Of a DNA stretch of 40,769 nt, positions 25,066 through 34,134 are shown piece after piece. Within the stretch, counting starts at the first letter, position 1, and every line of letters starts with the position of its first letter. The notes under the pieces were generated by a model, which was given only the letters and a program-made list of their open reading frames with translations, did no database searches and was not told the origin of the DNA. Source of the DNA: Candidatus Alangreenwoodia gallinarii (GTDB lineage Bacteria > Bacillota > Clostridia > Peptostreptococcales > Anaerovoracaceae); assembly GCA_904398315.1 (NCBI GenBank), contig CAJFPD010000011.1, positions 1 through 40,769 of the forward strand, read 5' to 3'. The position numbers and the translations under genes were made by a program.

Positions 25066-25746
25066 ATGGAGATTATGGTGAAAAAATACGATGCGATATT
25101 GTTCGATCTCGACGGAACGCTTCTTGACTCGCTGGAGGATATGAAAGACAGCGTCAATCACGTCATGAGAGAGTTCGGATTTCCGGAGCATACGACAGAG
25201 GAGATCCGTACCTTTGTGGGAAACGGAATCCGCAGACTGATCGAGCGCTCGGTTCCGGAAGACACGGATCCCCGGACGTGTGAAGCGGCGCTAAAAGTCT
25301 ACCGGAGCTATTATAACGATCACTGCATGATAAAGACGAAGCCATACGACGGCGTGCCGGAGCTTCTTGCAGCTTTGAAAAAAGAAGGTTTTGCGATGGC
25401 CATCGTCTCCAATAAAAATGAAGAGGCGGTGGAGGAAATGCGGGAGCATTACTTCGGAGATCTGGTTCCTCTGGCTTTCGGACAGAGCGATGCCGTACCG
25501 AAGAAACCGGATCCGTCCATGGTTTACGCGGCCGCGGACCGGCTGGGCATTCCGAAGGAAAGATGTATATATGTGGGAGACTCCGAGGTGGATATCGAAA
25601 CAGCAAAAAATGCCGGCATCGACTGCATCACCTGCCTCTGGGGATTCCGGGAAAAAGAGTTTCTCCTTGCAGAGGGAGCCCGCGTACTGGCGGAAGCGGC
25701 GGAGGATATCCTGCGGGTCGTCGGAGAAGAAAAAGAGAGAGAATAA
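25066..25746 (+). CDS. HAD-superfamily phosphatase, phosphoglycolate phosphatase type
   Basis: A 226-aa HAD-IA hydrolase: the nucleophile motif LFDLDGTLLDS, motif II IVSNKN, motif III with KKPDPSMVY, and motif IV GDSEVDIETAKNAG are all visible. The helical cap in the first half fits Gph or PpaX-like enzymes, but substrate cannot be told. It follows tlyA by 28 bases, probably in the same transcript, and the terminator at 25822 closes the run. ATG 25066 is used; ATG 25075 is an alternative. Confidence 0.88.
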   Translation: MEIMVKKYDAILFDLDGTLLDSLEDMKDSVNHVMREFGFPEHTTEEIRTFVGNGIRRLIERSVPEDTDPRTCEAALKVYRSYYNDHCMIKTKPYDGVPELLAALKKEGFAMAIVSNKNEEAVEEMREHYFGDLVPLAFGQSDAVPKKPDPSMVYAAADRLGIPKERCIYVGDSEVDIETAKNAGIDCITCLWGFREKEFLLAEGARVLAEAAEDILRVVGEEKERE

Positions 25747-25821
25747 AAGAATGCGGTAAGCGGCAAGAGGAAAAGAGAAGAGAAAAAGACAGGAAAAGAG
25801 AATATTGAGAAAAAGCGGAAA

Positions 25822-25877
25822 AGAGACCTGTGAGCCCCGGAGATCGGAAATTTTGCAGGTCTCTGATTTTTTCTTTC
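25822..25877 (+). terminator. Terminator after the OLE-dxs-tlyA-HAD run
   Basis: A 9-bp stem AGAGACCTG/CAGGTCTCT (25822-25830 with 25856-25864) with a 25-base loop, followed at two bases by six T and a further T-rich run. The 240 bases beyond it to 26110 show no gene. Confidence 0.8.
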
Positions 25878-26112
25878 TTCGTTCACACTTTTGTTTTTCG
25901 TTGTTTGCAAATCAGAAAGACGAGAGAACAGAAAAATATATCACGGGAAGATCCGGACGATAACAGATCATCGTGATTTCCGGAAATCAGAGGTATATCG
26001 GATACTTTAAACACAAAATATCTCCCGTTTTTATTTCAGTGTAGAGCTTCTGAAATGCGCAGAGATGTGTTAATATAATGGCATAAATTTGAATCTTCCG
26101 GCATATAAGAGG

Positions 26113-26142
26113 TTGACAGTTTATGACAGGACACGGTATGCT
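26113..26142 (+). promoter_or_regulatory. Promoter next to the AGCAG repeat
   Basis: TTGACA at 26113-26118 is a perfect -35 box; TATGCT at 26137-26142 follows after 18 bases. The repeat begins four bases after the -10 box, so it covers the start point and the early leader. The next gene is the surface protein at 26445. Confidence 0.65.
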
Positions 26143-26145
26143 GTT

Positions 26146-26200
26146 AGCAGAGCAGAGCAGAGCAGAGCAGAGCAGAGCAGAGCAGAGCAGAGCAGAGCAG
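26146..26200. repeat. Pentanucleotide repeat (AGCAG)11
   Basis: Eleven perfect head-to-tail AGCAG units in 55 bases, without interruption. A short ORF runs across it (26123-26356, repeat EQSRA), but that ORF has no ribosome site or family character, so the repeat is more likely regulatory. Five-base units are prone to slip-strand gain and loss. Confidence 0.97.
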
Positions 26201-26255
26201 ACTGAATTCTGCATTTTTGTGCTGCCGGTAATCATATATATTTCGATAAATTGTG

Positions 26256-26312
26256 AAGACGTCTTTTGTGATTCGGGTGAACCGGGTCGCAGAGGCGTCT
26301 TTTGTTTATTTG
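26256..26312 (+). terminator. Strong hairpin with T run between repeat and surface protein
   Basis: Bases 26256-26276 pair with 26282-26301 in one long stem (one bulged T, several G-U pairs, loop GTGAA), followed by a T-rich run. As RNA it is a strong intrinsic terminator or attenuator. A weak promoter (TTGTTT, 17 bases, TATACG) may lie just beyond it. Confidence 0.7.
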
Positions 26313-26444
26313 TTTACAAAATACCGATAGGCTATACGCCCCGGTCTCCGACATAGCTGCAATATGAAACATAAAATCAAAAGAAAGTAGGACAGGAAAG
26401 AAATGAATGCGAAAAATGTTATTTGCAGCAGGAGGAAACACAGG

Positions 26445-29400
26445 ATGAAACACAGAATCTTGGCATGCATCATGGCTGTGGTGCTCACCGTGGGGTTGAT
26501 GCCTACGGCAGCGTTAGCGGCGGACTCGCCGGAATCATCTGTTAGCAACATTCCTGATAGAGCGGCGGATTCACCGGATCCTTTGATCACTAACATCCCG
26601 GAGGGGCTGGTGATTGAGGGAACGGTAGTCACGGACTACACCGGCGATGCAGCAGATCTGACCATTCCCGATGGAGTTACGGAGATCGGCAGGTCGGCGT
26701 TTAATGGAGATGAAACGCTTGAGAGCGTAACGCTCCCGGACACCGTGACCACCATCGGTCAGTTTGCCTTTTCCGATGCGGAGAAGCTGACAAGCATCAC
26801 AATGCCTGGTGTTACCACAATTGAGAACTATGCGTTCCAGCGCATTGAAACACTGGAATCCATAGAGATGCCCGAAGTGATTACCATTGGCGAGGATGCG
26901 TTTCGTGGTGATTCAGTCCTGGCTGCAGTCACAGCGCTAAAGCTGGAAACGATCGGTAAGCAGGCATTCAATGAAACTGCCATTACCTCAATCGAACTGC
27001 CCGAGGTGCTCACCATCGGAGAGCGGGCCTTTTATAGTACGCCTTTGGAGAGCATCAGTGCCCCAAAAGTGACGTCTATCGGCAGCATGGCGTTTGCATC
27101 CACGGCGTTTACCGCATTTACTCTGCCGGAAAGTGTTACAGATGTGGGAGAAAGCATCCTGAATAACTGTAGGCATTTGGAATCGCTCTCCGTCTCCCTG
27201 AACGTACTCCTGAATGCCGTTTTTGATGACGGGGCCTTTCTAAATACATTCAATACATACGATGAGTATGAAATCATCCTCACCGGCGTTGACCGGGATG
27301 TGACCCTCCTGAGCAACGGCGTACAGTGCGGAGAAAAGGCGGTGACTTTCGCAGAAGGCGGCTTGTATGATGTGGTGTTCCATATCACATGTGTAGATGG
27401 TGCCACCGACGGCACGGTGACCAATCAAACCGGGGAGACTGTGACCGTCAACGGCGTAACGCTGCTCAATGGGAGTGTGAAGCCGATAGGCGTGGAGAGC
27501 GACAACTACCTGTCGGAACTTGCGCTGGAGGGCGCTTTGCTTGAGCCGACTTTTAACAATGTAACCCAGGATTATACTTCTTTTGTGGACTATACAATAG
27601 ATACAATCCGGGTACAGGCAATTCCTTCGGACAGTGGCGCTACTGTCACAATCAACGGCATGGCGGCCAGCGCTGATCATGACTATATTGTGTCTGTGTC
27701 CCTCCAGGAGGGAGAAAACGCCGTCTCCGTCGTAGTCACGTCGCAGGATGGCACATTGAGAACCTACACCGTGACTGTGACGAAAAAAGCGGCTCCCGAA
27801 AATCTCGTCATCACCACAGCAGAGGAACTGATGGATTTTGCCGCCGCTGTGAATAACGGCGACTACGCCGGAATTGCGGACGTTACCGTGGAACTGGGTG
27901 CTGACATCAACATGAGCGGCTATGATTGGACGCCCATCGGCATTGACGGGAGCCACTATTTTTCCGGTACCTTTGAGGGCAACGGGCATACGGTCAGCAA
28001 TCTGACCATTACCAAAGATACCACCGGCTATTTTGGCTTGTTTGGAATCACGGAAGCAACCATCCAGAATGTGAATCTTACGGGAAGCCTGACAAACACC
28101 ATCTCTGATGCCAGCGGGTCTCATGTCGGTGCTGTCGCAGGCTATATTGTCGGCGGCGCGATTCGGAATTGCAGCACTTCCGAATTCACCATAAAAAGCA
28201 GCAGTGATGATCTCACGCTTGGACAGGCCGTCGGCGGCATCGTCGGGGTGGCTGAGAGCACACAGGTGGAAAACTGCGTGTCCGGAACAGGTATTACCCT
28301 GAATTTTAAATTTTACTATATCGGAGGGGTTGCCGGCGCTGCTGTCGGAAGCCAAGTTGTCAACTGTTCCTATACCGGGACGCTCACCATAATGGGCTCA
28401 GGCTATGCTGACTGCGGCGGCATTGTGGGAAACAGTCAGCAGGGTTCTGAGATCTCCTACTGCGTCAACAGCGGCACCATTGACGTTGCCGGACGCACAT
28501 CATCAACCAATGCGAAGGTTGGAGGGATTGTAGGAATGCAGTATGATGATGCTGAAAAAATTGATTCCTGCACCAACGAAGGCAACGTAACAGGCAAGGC
28601 CTCGTATATGGGTGGTATTACCGGTTATGCCAGCGGCGGCAGTATAAAAAATTGTCTTAATAAAGGAAAAGTTAATTCTACCGCCGGTTTAAATACAGGC
28701 GGTATTGCGGGCTGGTCCTCCGGGCCAATCCAAACCTGTGTTTCCACCGGAGCTGTGACTAAGACCGACGGAAACAGCGATCCCATTGTGGCCTCCGGAA
28801 GCGGTACTTGTACAGGCAACTACTACGACGAAGATGTGTTTAAAGACGTAACAACAAATAATGGAACGCCGGTTGATGTGCATACTCAGGATTTCGTGGA
28901 TACCATCAATGCGAAGGGCGGCAGCTACCGGCTGAATGAAGAGGGCAAAATCGAAATCATCCCCCTCTCCTATGCTCTCACTGTGGAGAACAGCTACGCC
29001 GAAACCACCGGCGCGGGCCGGTACGAGGCTGGTGAACAAGTGTCTCTTGATGCGGGCAGCCGCTCGGGCTATGTCTTTGCGGGCTGGACAGCCACAGCCG
29101 GAATCCTGGCCGACTCTGACGCGGCTCAAACCACCTTTACCATGCCGGCAGAAGATGTCACTGTGACGGCGAACTGGGCCGCTGTTCCGCCTTCCTCCGG
29201 CGGCGGATCCGGCAGCACTCCCAGCTATTCTCCTAATCTGGATACTGAGGGGGAGGGCACGATAACAGTCATCCCCCGCACTCCAAAGGCAGGCGATGAG
29301 GTCACTGTCACGCCAACCCCCGAGCCGGGCTATGAGGTGGGTGAGATCATTGTTACAGACCGGAACGGCGACTCGGTAGATATTACCGAAAACGCAGACG

Positions 29401-30032
29401 GGACATGGACTTTTATTCAGCCCCGAAGCCGGGTGACGATCGAGGTTACATTCCGGCCGGTTCAGGAGGAACTCCTGCCTTTTGATGACGTACCCGAAGG
29501 TGCGTGGTATGAGGACGCAGTGCGGTATGTTTACGAGAACGGTCTGATGAACGGCACCGGCGCGACAACCTTTTCGCCGGATACAACTGCCAGTCGGGCG
29601 ATGATCGTCACGATTCTGTGGCGGCTCTCTGACAGCCCTGTGGTCAACTATCTGATGGACTTTTCCGACGTAAACCCGGCGGCCTACTACGGTGAGGCAA
29701 TTCGCTGGGCTATCAGTGAGGGTATCGCAGAAGGCTATGGCGGCGGACTGTTCGGCCCGGATGATCCCATCACCCGGGAACAGCTGGCGGTCATGCTCTG
29801 CCGCTTCGCCCGGCATGAAGGCTACGACACCACCCAAGGCGGCATAGCCATCCGGGAGTACGCGGACTATGGCCAGATCTCTGGCTATGCGCTGGAGGCC
29901 ATGGACTGGGCTGTAAACATCGGCCTGATCAACGGCACCAGCAGTTCCACTCTCTCCCCACAAGGACAAGCTGCACGGGCTCAGGTTGCTGAGATTTTCA
30001 TGCGGTTCTGTGAGCGATACGTGGAAAACTGA
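26445..30032 (+). CDS. Mosaic surface protein: LRR, cadherin-like, GLUG, InlB-type repeat, three SLH domains
   Basis: A secreted cell-surface protein of 1195 aa. A signal peptide (about residues 1-27, ending TAALAAD) is followed by BspA-type leucine-rich repeats with ITTIGQFAFSDA-like units (about 45-250), a cadherin-like beta-sandwich (354-446), GLUG-type repeats with GGIVG and NCVNSG units (455-780), an InlB B-repeat-like FAGWTATAG domain (840-915), a Ser/Gly linker, a small beta domain, and three SLH domains from about 1011 to the end, which bind wall polymer. It is probably an adhesin. I chose ATG 26445 with AGGAGG upstream; ATG 26403 (AGGAAAG) would add 14 basic residues. Codon use looks less biased to the neighbours' AGA/GGA pattern, so recent transfer is possible. 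Expression is probably tied to the AGCAG repeat. Confidence 0.9.
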   Translation: MKHRILACIMAVVLTVGLMPTAALAADSPESSVSNIPDRAADSPDPLITNIPEGLVIEGTVVTDYTGDAADLTIPDGVTEIGRSAFNGDETLESVTLPDTVTTIGQFAFSDAEKLTSITMPGVTTIENYAFQRIETLESIEMPEVITIGEDAFRGDSVLAAVTALKLETIGKQAFNETAITSIELPEVLTIGERAFYSTPLESISAPKVTSIGSMAFASTAFTAFTLPESVTDVGESILNNCRHLESLSVSLNVLLNAVFDDGAFLNTFNTYDEYEIILTGVDRDVTLLSNGVQCGEKAVTFAEGGLYDVVFHITCVDGATDGTVTNQTGETVTVNGVTLLNGSVKPIGVESDNYLSELALEGALLEPTFNNVTQDYTSFVDYTIDTIRVQAIPSDSGATVTINGMAASADHDYIVSVSLQEGENAVSVVVTSQDGTLRTYTVTVTKKAAPENLVITTAEELMDFAAAVNNGDYAGIADVTVELGADINMSGYDWTPIGIDGSHYFSGTFEGNGHTVSNLTITKDTTGYFGLFGITEATIQNVNLTGSLTNTISDASGSHVGAVAGYIVGGAIRNCSTSEFTIKSSSDDLTLGQAVGGIVGVAESTQVENCVSGTGITLNFKFYYIGGVAGAAVGSQVVNCSYTGTLTIMGSGYADCGGIVGNSQQGSEISYCVNSGTIDVAGRTSSTNAKVGGIVGMQYDDAEKIDSCTNEGNVTGKASYMGGITGYASGGSIKNCLNKGKVNSTAGLNTGGIAGWSSGPIQTCVSTGAVTKTDGNSDPIVASGSGTCTGNYYDEDVFKDVTTNNGTPVDVHTQDFVDTINAKGGSYRLNEEGKIEIIPLSYALTVENSYAETTGAGRYEAGEQVSLDAGSRSGYVFAGWTATAGILADSDAAQTTFTMPAEDVTVTANWAAVPPSSGGGSGSTPSYSPNLDTEGEGTITVIPRTPKAGDEVTVTPTPEPGYEVGEIIVTDRNGDSVDITENADGTWTFIQPRSRVTIEVTFRPVQEELLPFDDVPEGAWYEDAVRYVYENGLMNGTGATTFSPDTTASRAMIVTILWRLSDSPVVNYLMDFSDVNPAAYYGEAIRWAISEGIAEGYGGGLFGPDDPITREQLAVMLCRFARHEGYDTTQGGIAIREYADYGQISGYALEAMDWAVNIGLINGTSSSTLSPQGQAARAQVAEIFMRFCERYVEN

Positions 30033-30072
30033 AAAAGGATAACTCTTTCGTATAGAAAAGATAGAAAAGGAC

Positions 30073-30191
30073 TGCCGCATTAACGCGATATGTTTATGCT
30101 CCCTTCCGGGTGACAGGTTTTTGTTATTTCACCTGTCTGCCCGGAAGGGAGCACATGATTTCAGCCGTTAATACGGCAACTCTGTTTTTTT
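30073..30191 (+). terminator. Long imperfect palindrome with T run after the surface protein
   Basis: Outer arms 30073-30085 and 30166-30178 (13 bases, one mismatch) enclose a perfect 14-bp arm pair 30097-30110 with 30140-30153 and a 7-bp pair 30112-30118 with 30131-30137. Seven T follow at 30185. It is long for a terminator and may be the relic of a mobile palindromic element, but it should stop transcription. Confidence 0.65.
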
Positions 30192-30195
30192 GCCC

Positions 30196-30224
30196 TTGAT
30201 TTTCACAGAGATCTGTTATATAAG
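30196..30224 (+). promoter_or_regulatory. Candidate promoter of the flavoprotein gene
   Basis: TTGATT (30196-30201) and TATAAG (30219-30224) with 17 bases between. The shared 14-mer at 30231-30244 lies just at the expected start point. Confidence 0.5.
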
Positions 30225-30230
30225 AAAATC

Positions 30231-30244
30231 AGAACGATTAGTGG
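30231..30244 (+). promoter_or_regulatory. Shared 14-bp site, copy 1
   Basis: AGAACGATTAGTGG; its exact reverse complement stands at 34513-34526 before the alcohol dehydrogenase operon. The part AACGATT recurs at 30254-30260, 21 bases on, i.e. two helical turns. Probable operator for one regulator, perhaps the PucR-type protein between them. Confidence 0.5.
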
Positions 30245-30328
30245 TTACCTGAAAACGATTGCTTCGGAAAGGAAAGAACGCGCCGGAAAAAAGTCAGGCG
30301 GTTTTTTCCGTGCAGAGAGGAGAAAAAG

Positions 30329-32311
30329 ATGTATCGGAACCTGTTTTCGAAGATCCGTATCGGTAACCGGACGATAAAGAACAGAATCGTGATGACGGCT
30401 ATGGGAAATCACCTGGCCGGTTCTGACGGAGCGGTATCCGAACGGGATATCGCTTTTTATGCTGCCAGAGCGAAGGGCGGGTGCGGACTGATCATCACAG
30501 AGTGTGCAGCGGTGGACTGGACGCACGGCAGAGGAAATCAGGCCCAGATCTCCGTGGATCACGACGGCGCAGTCGAAGGACTGAGACGGCTAGCTGACGC
30601 GGTGCATCGTCACGGGGCAAAACTGGCTGTACAGATCTATCATCCCGGCCGTCAGGGAATTGCCGCGTTAAACGGCGTGGCCAGTATGCCTTCCGCCAGT
30701 CAGACGGAATGTCAGTGTACGCACCAGCCGGCTCATGAGATGACGAAGGACGAGATTCTCGAAATGGAAGAAAAATTCGTCCGGGCGGCCGTCAGAGTGA
30801 AGGATTCGGGAGCGGACATGGTGGAAATCCATGCGGCTCACGGCTATCTGATCAATCAGTTTCTGAGCACCTATACGAATAAGAGAACGGACGAATACGG
30901 AGGCAGTTTTGAAAATCGGATGCGGTTTCTTGATGAGATCATCGGAGGAATCCGCCGGGCCTGCGGGAAGGATTTTCCGATTCTGGTCCGGTTTTCCGCG
31001 GACGAATGTCTGGATTACGCAGGCATACAGGAGGCGGGAATCCGTCTGGAGGAGGGAGTGCGGATCGCAGTCCATCTGGAGGAACAGGGCGTGGATGCTC
31101 TAAACGTGAGCGCCGGAATCTACGAAACCATGAATGTCTCCTGGGAACCCGTGGGATTCGATCAGGGCTGGAAGCTGAATATGGCCGCGGCGGTAAAGAG
31201 CGCCGTGTCCGTTCCCGTCATCGGAGCCGCTGTGCTGCGGGATCCCGACTTCTGCGAAGCGGCCATCGCGGAGGGAAAGATAGACATGATGGGATCCGCG
31301 CGCACCTTCTTTGCGGATCCCGAGTGGGCGCAGAAGGCGAAGGAGGGCAGACTGAAGGAGATCCGGAAATGTATCCAGTGCATGTACTGTATGGAGTCGC
31401 TGGGCGCCGCCGATACGGATCCGGATGTGACGATGGCGTGCGCCGTCAATTATGAAGGCGGAAAGGAGACAGAGGTCTGCGCCGAAACGATGCCCCGCGA
31501 CGGGCGCGGCCGCATCGTGGCTGTCGCGGGAGCCGGCCCGGCCGGGATGGAGGCGGCGAGAATCCTGGCCATGCGGGGATTTCGTCCCGTCATCTTTGAA
31601 AAACAGGGAGTGTGCGGAGGAAAGACATATCTCGCATCAAAGCCGCCGAAAAAGGAAAAGACGAAATATCTGCTAAACTATCAGCTGAGCCAGCTGGAAA
31701 AATACGGCGTGGAAATCCGTCTCAACTGCGAGGCCACGCCAAAAAGACTCAAAGAGCTGAATCCGTGTGCGGTCTTTCTGGCCCACGGCACACGTCCGGT
31801 AATGCCCTTCTCGATTCCGGGAATCGACGGCGAAAACGTCCGGGATACGGAGGCAGTTCTGAGAGAGGATGTGGTCCTGCGCGACTGTGACGTGGCCGTC
31901 ATAGGCTCCGGCATGACGGGAATCGAGACGGCGGAGTTTCTGGCGGAGCAGGGCAACCGCGTGCAGATCTTCGAGATGGCGGACGAGATCGGGCCCGGCG
32001 TGTTTCCTCAGATTCTGACAGACTGTCTCACGCGTCTGCGGGAATACGGAGCAAAGCTTCATACGAAGACACAGCTGCTTTCCATCGAAAAAGACACGGC
32101 TGTTTTCCGGCTGACGGACAGCAAAGAGATGCTGAAAGTCAGAGCGGATGCCTTCGTGATCTCGCTGGGAAACCGTCCTGCCGCGGAGCTGACGGAGCAG
32201 ATCGCGGCGCAGTTTGACAATGTCAGAGTTCTGGGCGACGCCGTAGCCTCCGGAAGGATCGAAGCGGCCGTCCGGACGGGATATGAGGCGGCTTATTTCC
32301 TGAAGGTATAG
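30329..32311 (+). CDS. NADH:flavin oxidoreductase / enoate-reductase-like Fe-S flavoprotein
   Basis: A 660-aa protein of the 2,4-dienoyl-CoA reductase/old yellow enzyme family, with an N-terminal FMN barrel (residues 1-340; AAHGYLINQFLS and EIHAA present), a 4Fe-4S region with C348, C351, C354 and C371, and C-terminal FAD/NAD(P) domains carrying VAGAGPAGMEAARI and VIGSGMTGIETAEF. Such enzymes reduce enoates, dienoyl-CoA or aromatic-derived enones with NAD(P)H. The cluster spacing CIQCMYC (CxxCxxC) differs from the usual CxxCxxxC. Substrate is unknown; the near acyl-CoA operon suggests an unsaturated acid or aldehyde. A terminator shared with the opposing PucR gene follows. Confidence 0.88.
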   Translation: MYRNLFSKIRIGNRTIKNRIVMTAMGNHLAGSDGAVSERDIAFYAARAKGGCGLIITECAAVDWTHGRGNQAQISVDHDGAVEGLRRLADAVHRHGAKLAVQIYHPGRQGIAALNGVASMPSASQTECQCTHQPAHEMTKDEILEMEEKFVRAAVRVKDSGADMVEIHAAHGYLINQFLSTYTNKRTDEYGGSFENRMRFLDEIIGGIRRACGKDFPILVRFSADECLDYAGIQEAGIRLEEGVRIAVHLEEQGVDALNVSAGIYETMNVSWEPVGFDQGWKLNMAAAVKSAVSVPVIGAAVLRDPDFCEAAIAEGKIDMMGSARTFFADPEWAQKAKEGRLKEIRKCIQCMYCMESLGAADTDPDVTMACAVNYEGGKETEVCAETMPRDGRGRIVAVAGAGPAGMEAARILAMRGFRPVIFEKQGVCGGKTYLASKPPKKEKTKYLLNYQLSQLEKYGVEIRLNCEATPKRLKELNPCAVFLAHGTRPVMPFSIPGIDGENVRDTEAVLREDVVLRDCDVAVIGSGMTGIETAEFLAEQGNRVQIFEMADEIGPGVFPQILTDCLTRLREYGAKLHTKTQLLSIEKDTAVFRLTDSKEMLKVRADAFVISLGNRPAAELTEQIAAQFDNVRVLGDAVASGRIEAAVRTGYEAAYFLKV

Positions 32312-32371
32312 CGGCGAAAGCCGGATCATCCGAACAGAAGCTCAAAGAGACGGGAGACACCTGACGGCTGC

Positions 32372-32421
32372 GGCGAAAAAAAACAGGCACGGAGAGGATC
32401 CGTGTCTGTTTTTTTTTCGCC
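32372..32421. terminator. Bidirectional terminator between convergent genes
   Basis: A stem of about 18 bp (32376-32393 with 32399-32417, one G-U pair, loop GAGGA) with eight A on one side and nine T on the other, extended by GGCG/CGCC. It serves both the flavoprotein gene and the PucR-type gene. Confidence 0.9.
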
Positions 32422-32425
32422 TTTT

Positions 32426-34036
32426 TCAGCTGTGATCGGGCTGCTTCGCAACCTCTTCCAGGGGAATCTTTTTCTGATATTTCTGCATATCCTGAATGTT
32501 CAGGATCCGCTCGGAGATGCTGATGAGAAAGATAGTCCTGGCGTTGGAAAAGTCGATATCCGTAAATTCGACGATCCGGCTGATACGGTAGCGCAGCGTA
32601 TTGTAGTGGACAAACATGGCCTGAGCGGTCTGTGACAGATCCTGGGAATGCCGGATATAGGTAAATAGCGTTTCCAGGTAGTTGCTGCTGTTTTCCCGGT
32701 CGATTTCCTGCAGTCTGCGGACGATGGGATGGATGAGAAAATCGAGATTCGTCATACCGCTGAAGTGAATCAGCATGTGATATTCGATGATATCCTCGTA
32801 AAACAGAACCGGACGATTCTCGACGAAGAGGTCGCACAGAGAGATGCAAAAAAGCGTCTGCTGGTAAAACTGCGGCGTATCGAAGAGATCACGGAAAGGA
32901 TAACTGAAATTCGCCTGACATTCGTATTCCTCCAGGAAGGACAGAAATTCCTCATTCTGCCCCAGCCTTCTCCCCTGATCCCCGTCTTTCGTGTCGTATA
33001 AAATGACGAAATAGTTGTCGAGCAGGACGACATGATGACGCTCGAAGAATTTTTTTATCTTTTTCAGGAGAAAGGCCACGCGATCCTCTTCATATTGAGA
33101 ATGATCCTTTCTCTCGATAGTGATCACCTGCAGATAATCATAAAATTTTACGCCTAAAGCGGCGCGCTTTCCCCTCAGATCCTCCCGGCTGCGGTATATG
33201 CCGGCAAATACCGAACGGACAAACGTATCGACGATAGAGGCATCCTCTTCCCGGCGGCTTCCTGTCTCCAGCACGGAGAGAAATCTGCTGAACAGAATGA
33301 GAACGGAACGGTCGAAGTCCGTAATCTTACGGTTGATCTCTAAAAGTTTCAGATAGCCTGTGATCATGTACTGGTCGGATACTTTGGCGGCGATCTGATA
33401 GTGCTTCAGGTATTTTCCCGCATTTTCCTCCAGGAGGAGAATCTCATCCTCACTGCTGCTGTGAGAGGATTTCATCGGATCGAAAAGAGCTTCCAGATAA
33501 TCGTTGGGCATGTAGCCGTTTTCAAGGGTGAAATCCCAGATCGGTTCCCGTCCCGTATTTTCCGCTCCGACGGAGGCGATATAGTTGAAAGTGACATCCA
33601 CGAACAGGATGGGATTGTTCAGCAGTGAGTAGGCGTATTCCAGAAGCGGCTGACAGTTGTCGGACTTTTTCAGGATTTCCAGACATTTCTTTGAAATGTC
33701 GCTGAGCAGAATCTGCTCTTCCAGCTTTTCGCGTACCATATCGATAAAGGCGCGGAATTCGCCGGAATCGAAGAAAATGAGAAGATTGCAGGATAAATCC
33801 GCCGTACGGAAGGTGACAGGTCTGCCGGAATACAGAATGAGAGTGCAGTTTTTCAGATCCCTGACACTGCGGACCGAGGAAAAATCACCGTAGTAAAGGC
33901 AGTGGGCCGGTACCGTTTCACCGTATTTCATATCCTCTACGGGCCGCAGCGAGCGGAAATCCGAATCGGTGAGAGGACAGTAGCTTTTCGAATTCCTCGG
34001 CATCAGCGCGGCAAGTTCGGATAATGTGATCGTCAT
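32426..34036 (-). CDS. PucR-family transcriptional regulator
   Basis: A 536-aa regulator with a poorly conserved N-terminal sensing region, a middle GGDEF-like/PucR-type region (about 295-430) and the C-terminal PucR helix-turn-helix with TAQAMFVHYNTLRYRISRI, close to residue 490, as in PucR and CdaR. Such proteins usually switch on catabolic genes next to them. It is divergent from the alcohol dehydrogenase operon and convergent with the flavoprotein gene, so both are probable targets. AGGAGGAAAA lies before the ATG. A TGTAAATT/AATTTACA inverted repeat upstream may be an autoregulatory site. Confidence 0.88.
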   Translation of the reverse strand: MTITLSELAALMPRNSKSYCPLTDSDFRSLRPVEDMKYGETVPAHCLYYGDFSSVRSVRDLKNCTLILYSGRPVTFRTADLSCNLLIFFDSGEFRAFIDMVREKLEEQILLSDISKKCLEILKKSDNCQPLLEYAYSLLNNPILFVDVTFNYIASVGAENTGREPIWDFTLENGYMPNDYLEALFDPMKSSHSSSEDEILLLEENAGKYLKHYQIAAKVSDQYMITGYLKLLEINRKITDFDRSVLILFSRFLSVLETGSRREEDASIVDTFVRSVFAGIYRSREDLRGKRAALGVKFYDYLQVITIERKDHSQYEEDRVAFLLKKIKKFFERHHVVLLDNYFVILYDTKDGDQGRRLGQNEEFLSFLEEYECQANFSYPFRDLFDTPQFYQQTLFCISLCDLFVENRPVLFYEDIIEYHMLIHFSGMTNLDFLIHPIVRRLQEIDRENSSNYLETLFTYIRHSQDLSQTAQAMFVHYNTLRYRISRIVEFTDIDFSNARTIFLISISERILNIQDMQKYQKKIPLEEVAKQPDHS

Positions 34037-34134
34037 GAGAAGTTTTCCTCCTTTTCCTTTGTTTGTTTACCTGAATTTCAGAGAAATTTGCCGGATGAAT
34101 CGAATGCAGATCCGTGCAGATCTTCAGTTATACC

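Noticed and set aside
26146..26200. CRISPR array
   Set aside because: The tract is a short tandem repeat without spacers; no other array or cas gene is in the window.
26123..26356. ORF with EQSRA repeats over the AGCAG tract
   Set aside because: Result of the nucleotide repeat; no ribosome site, and the frame continues across the terminator-like hairpin.
28689..30080. 463-aa minus-strand ORF and similar ones under the surface gene
   Set aside because: Antisense to the SLH and repeat domains; no family character.
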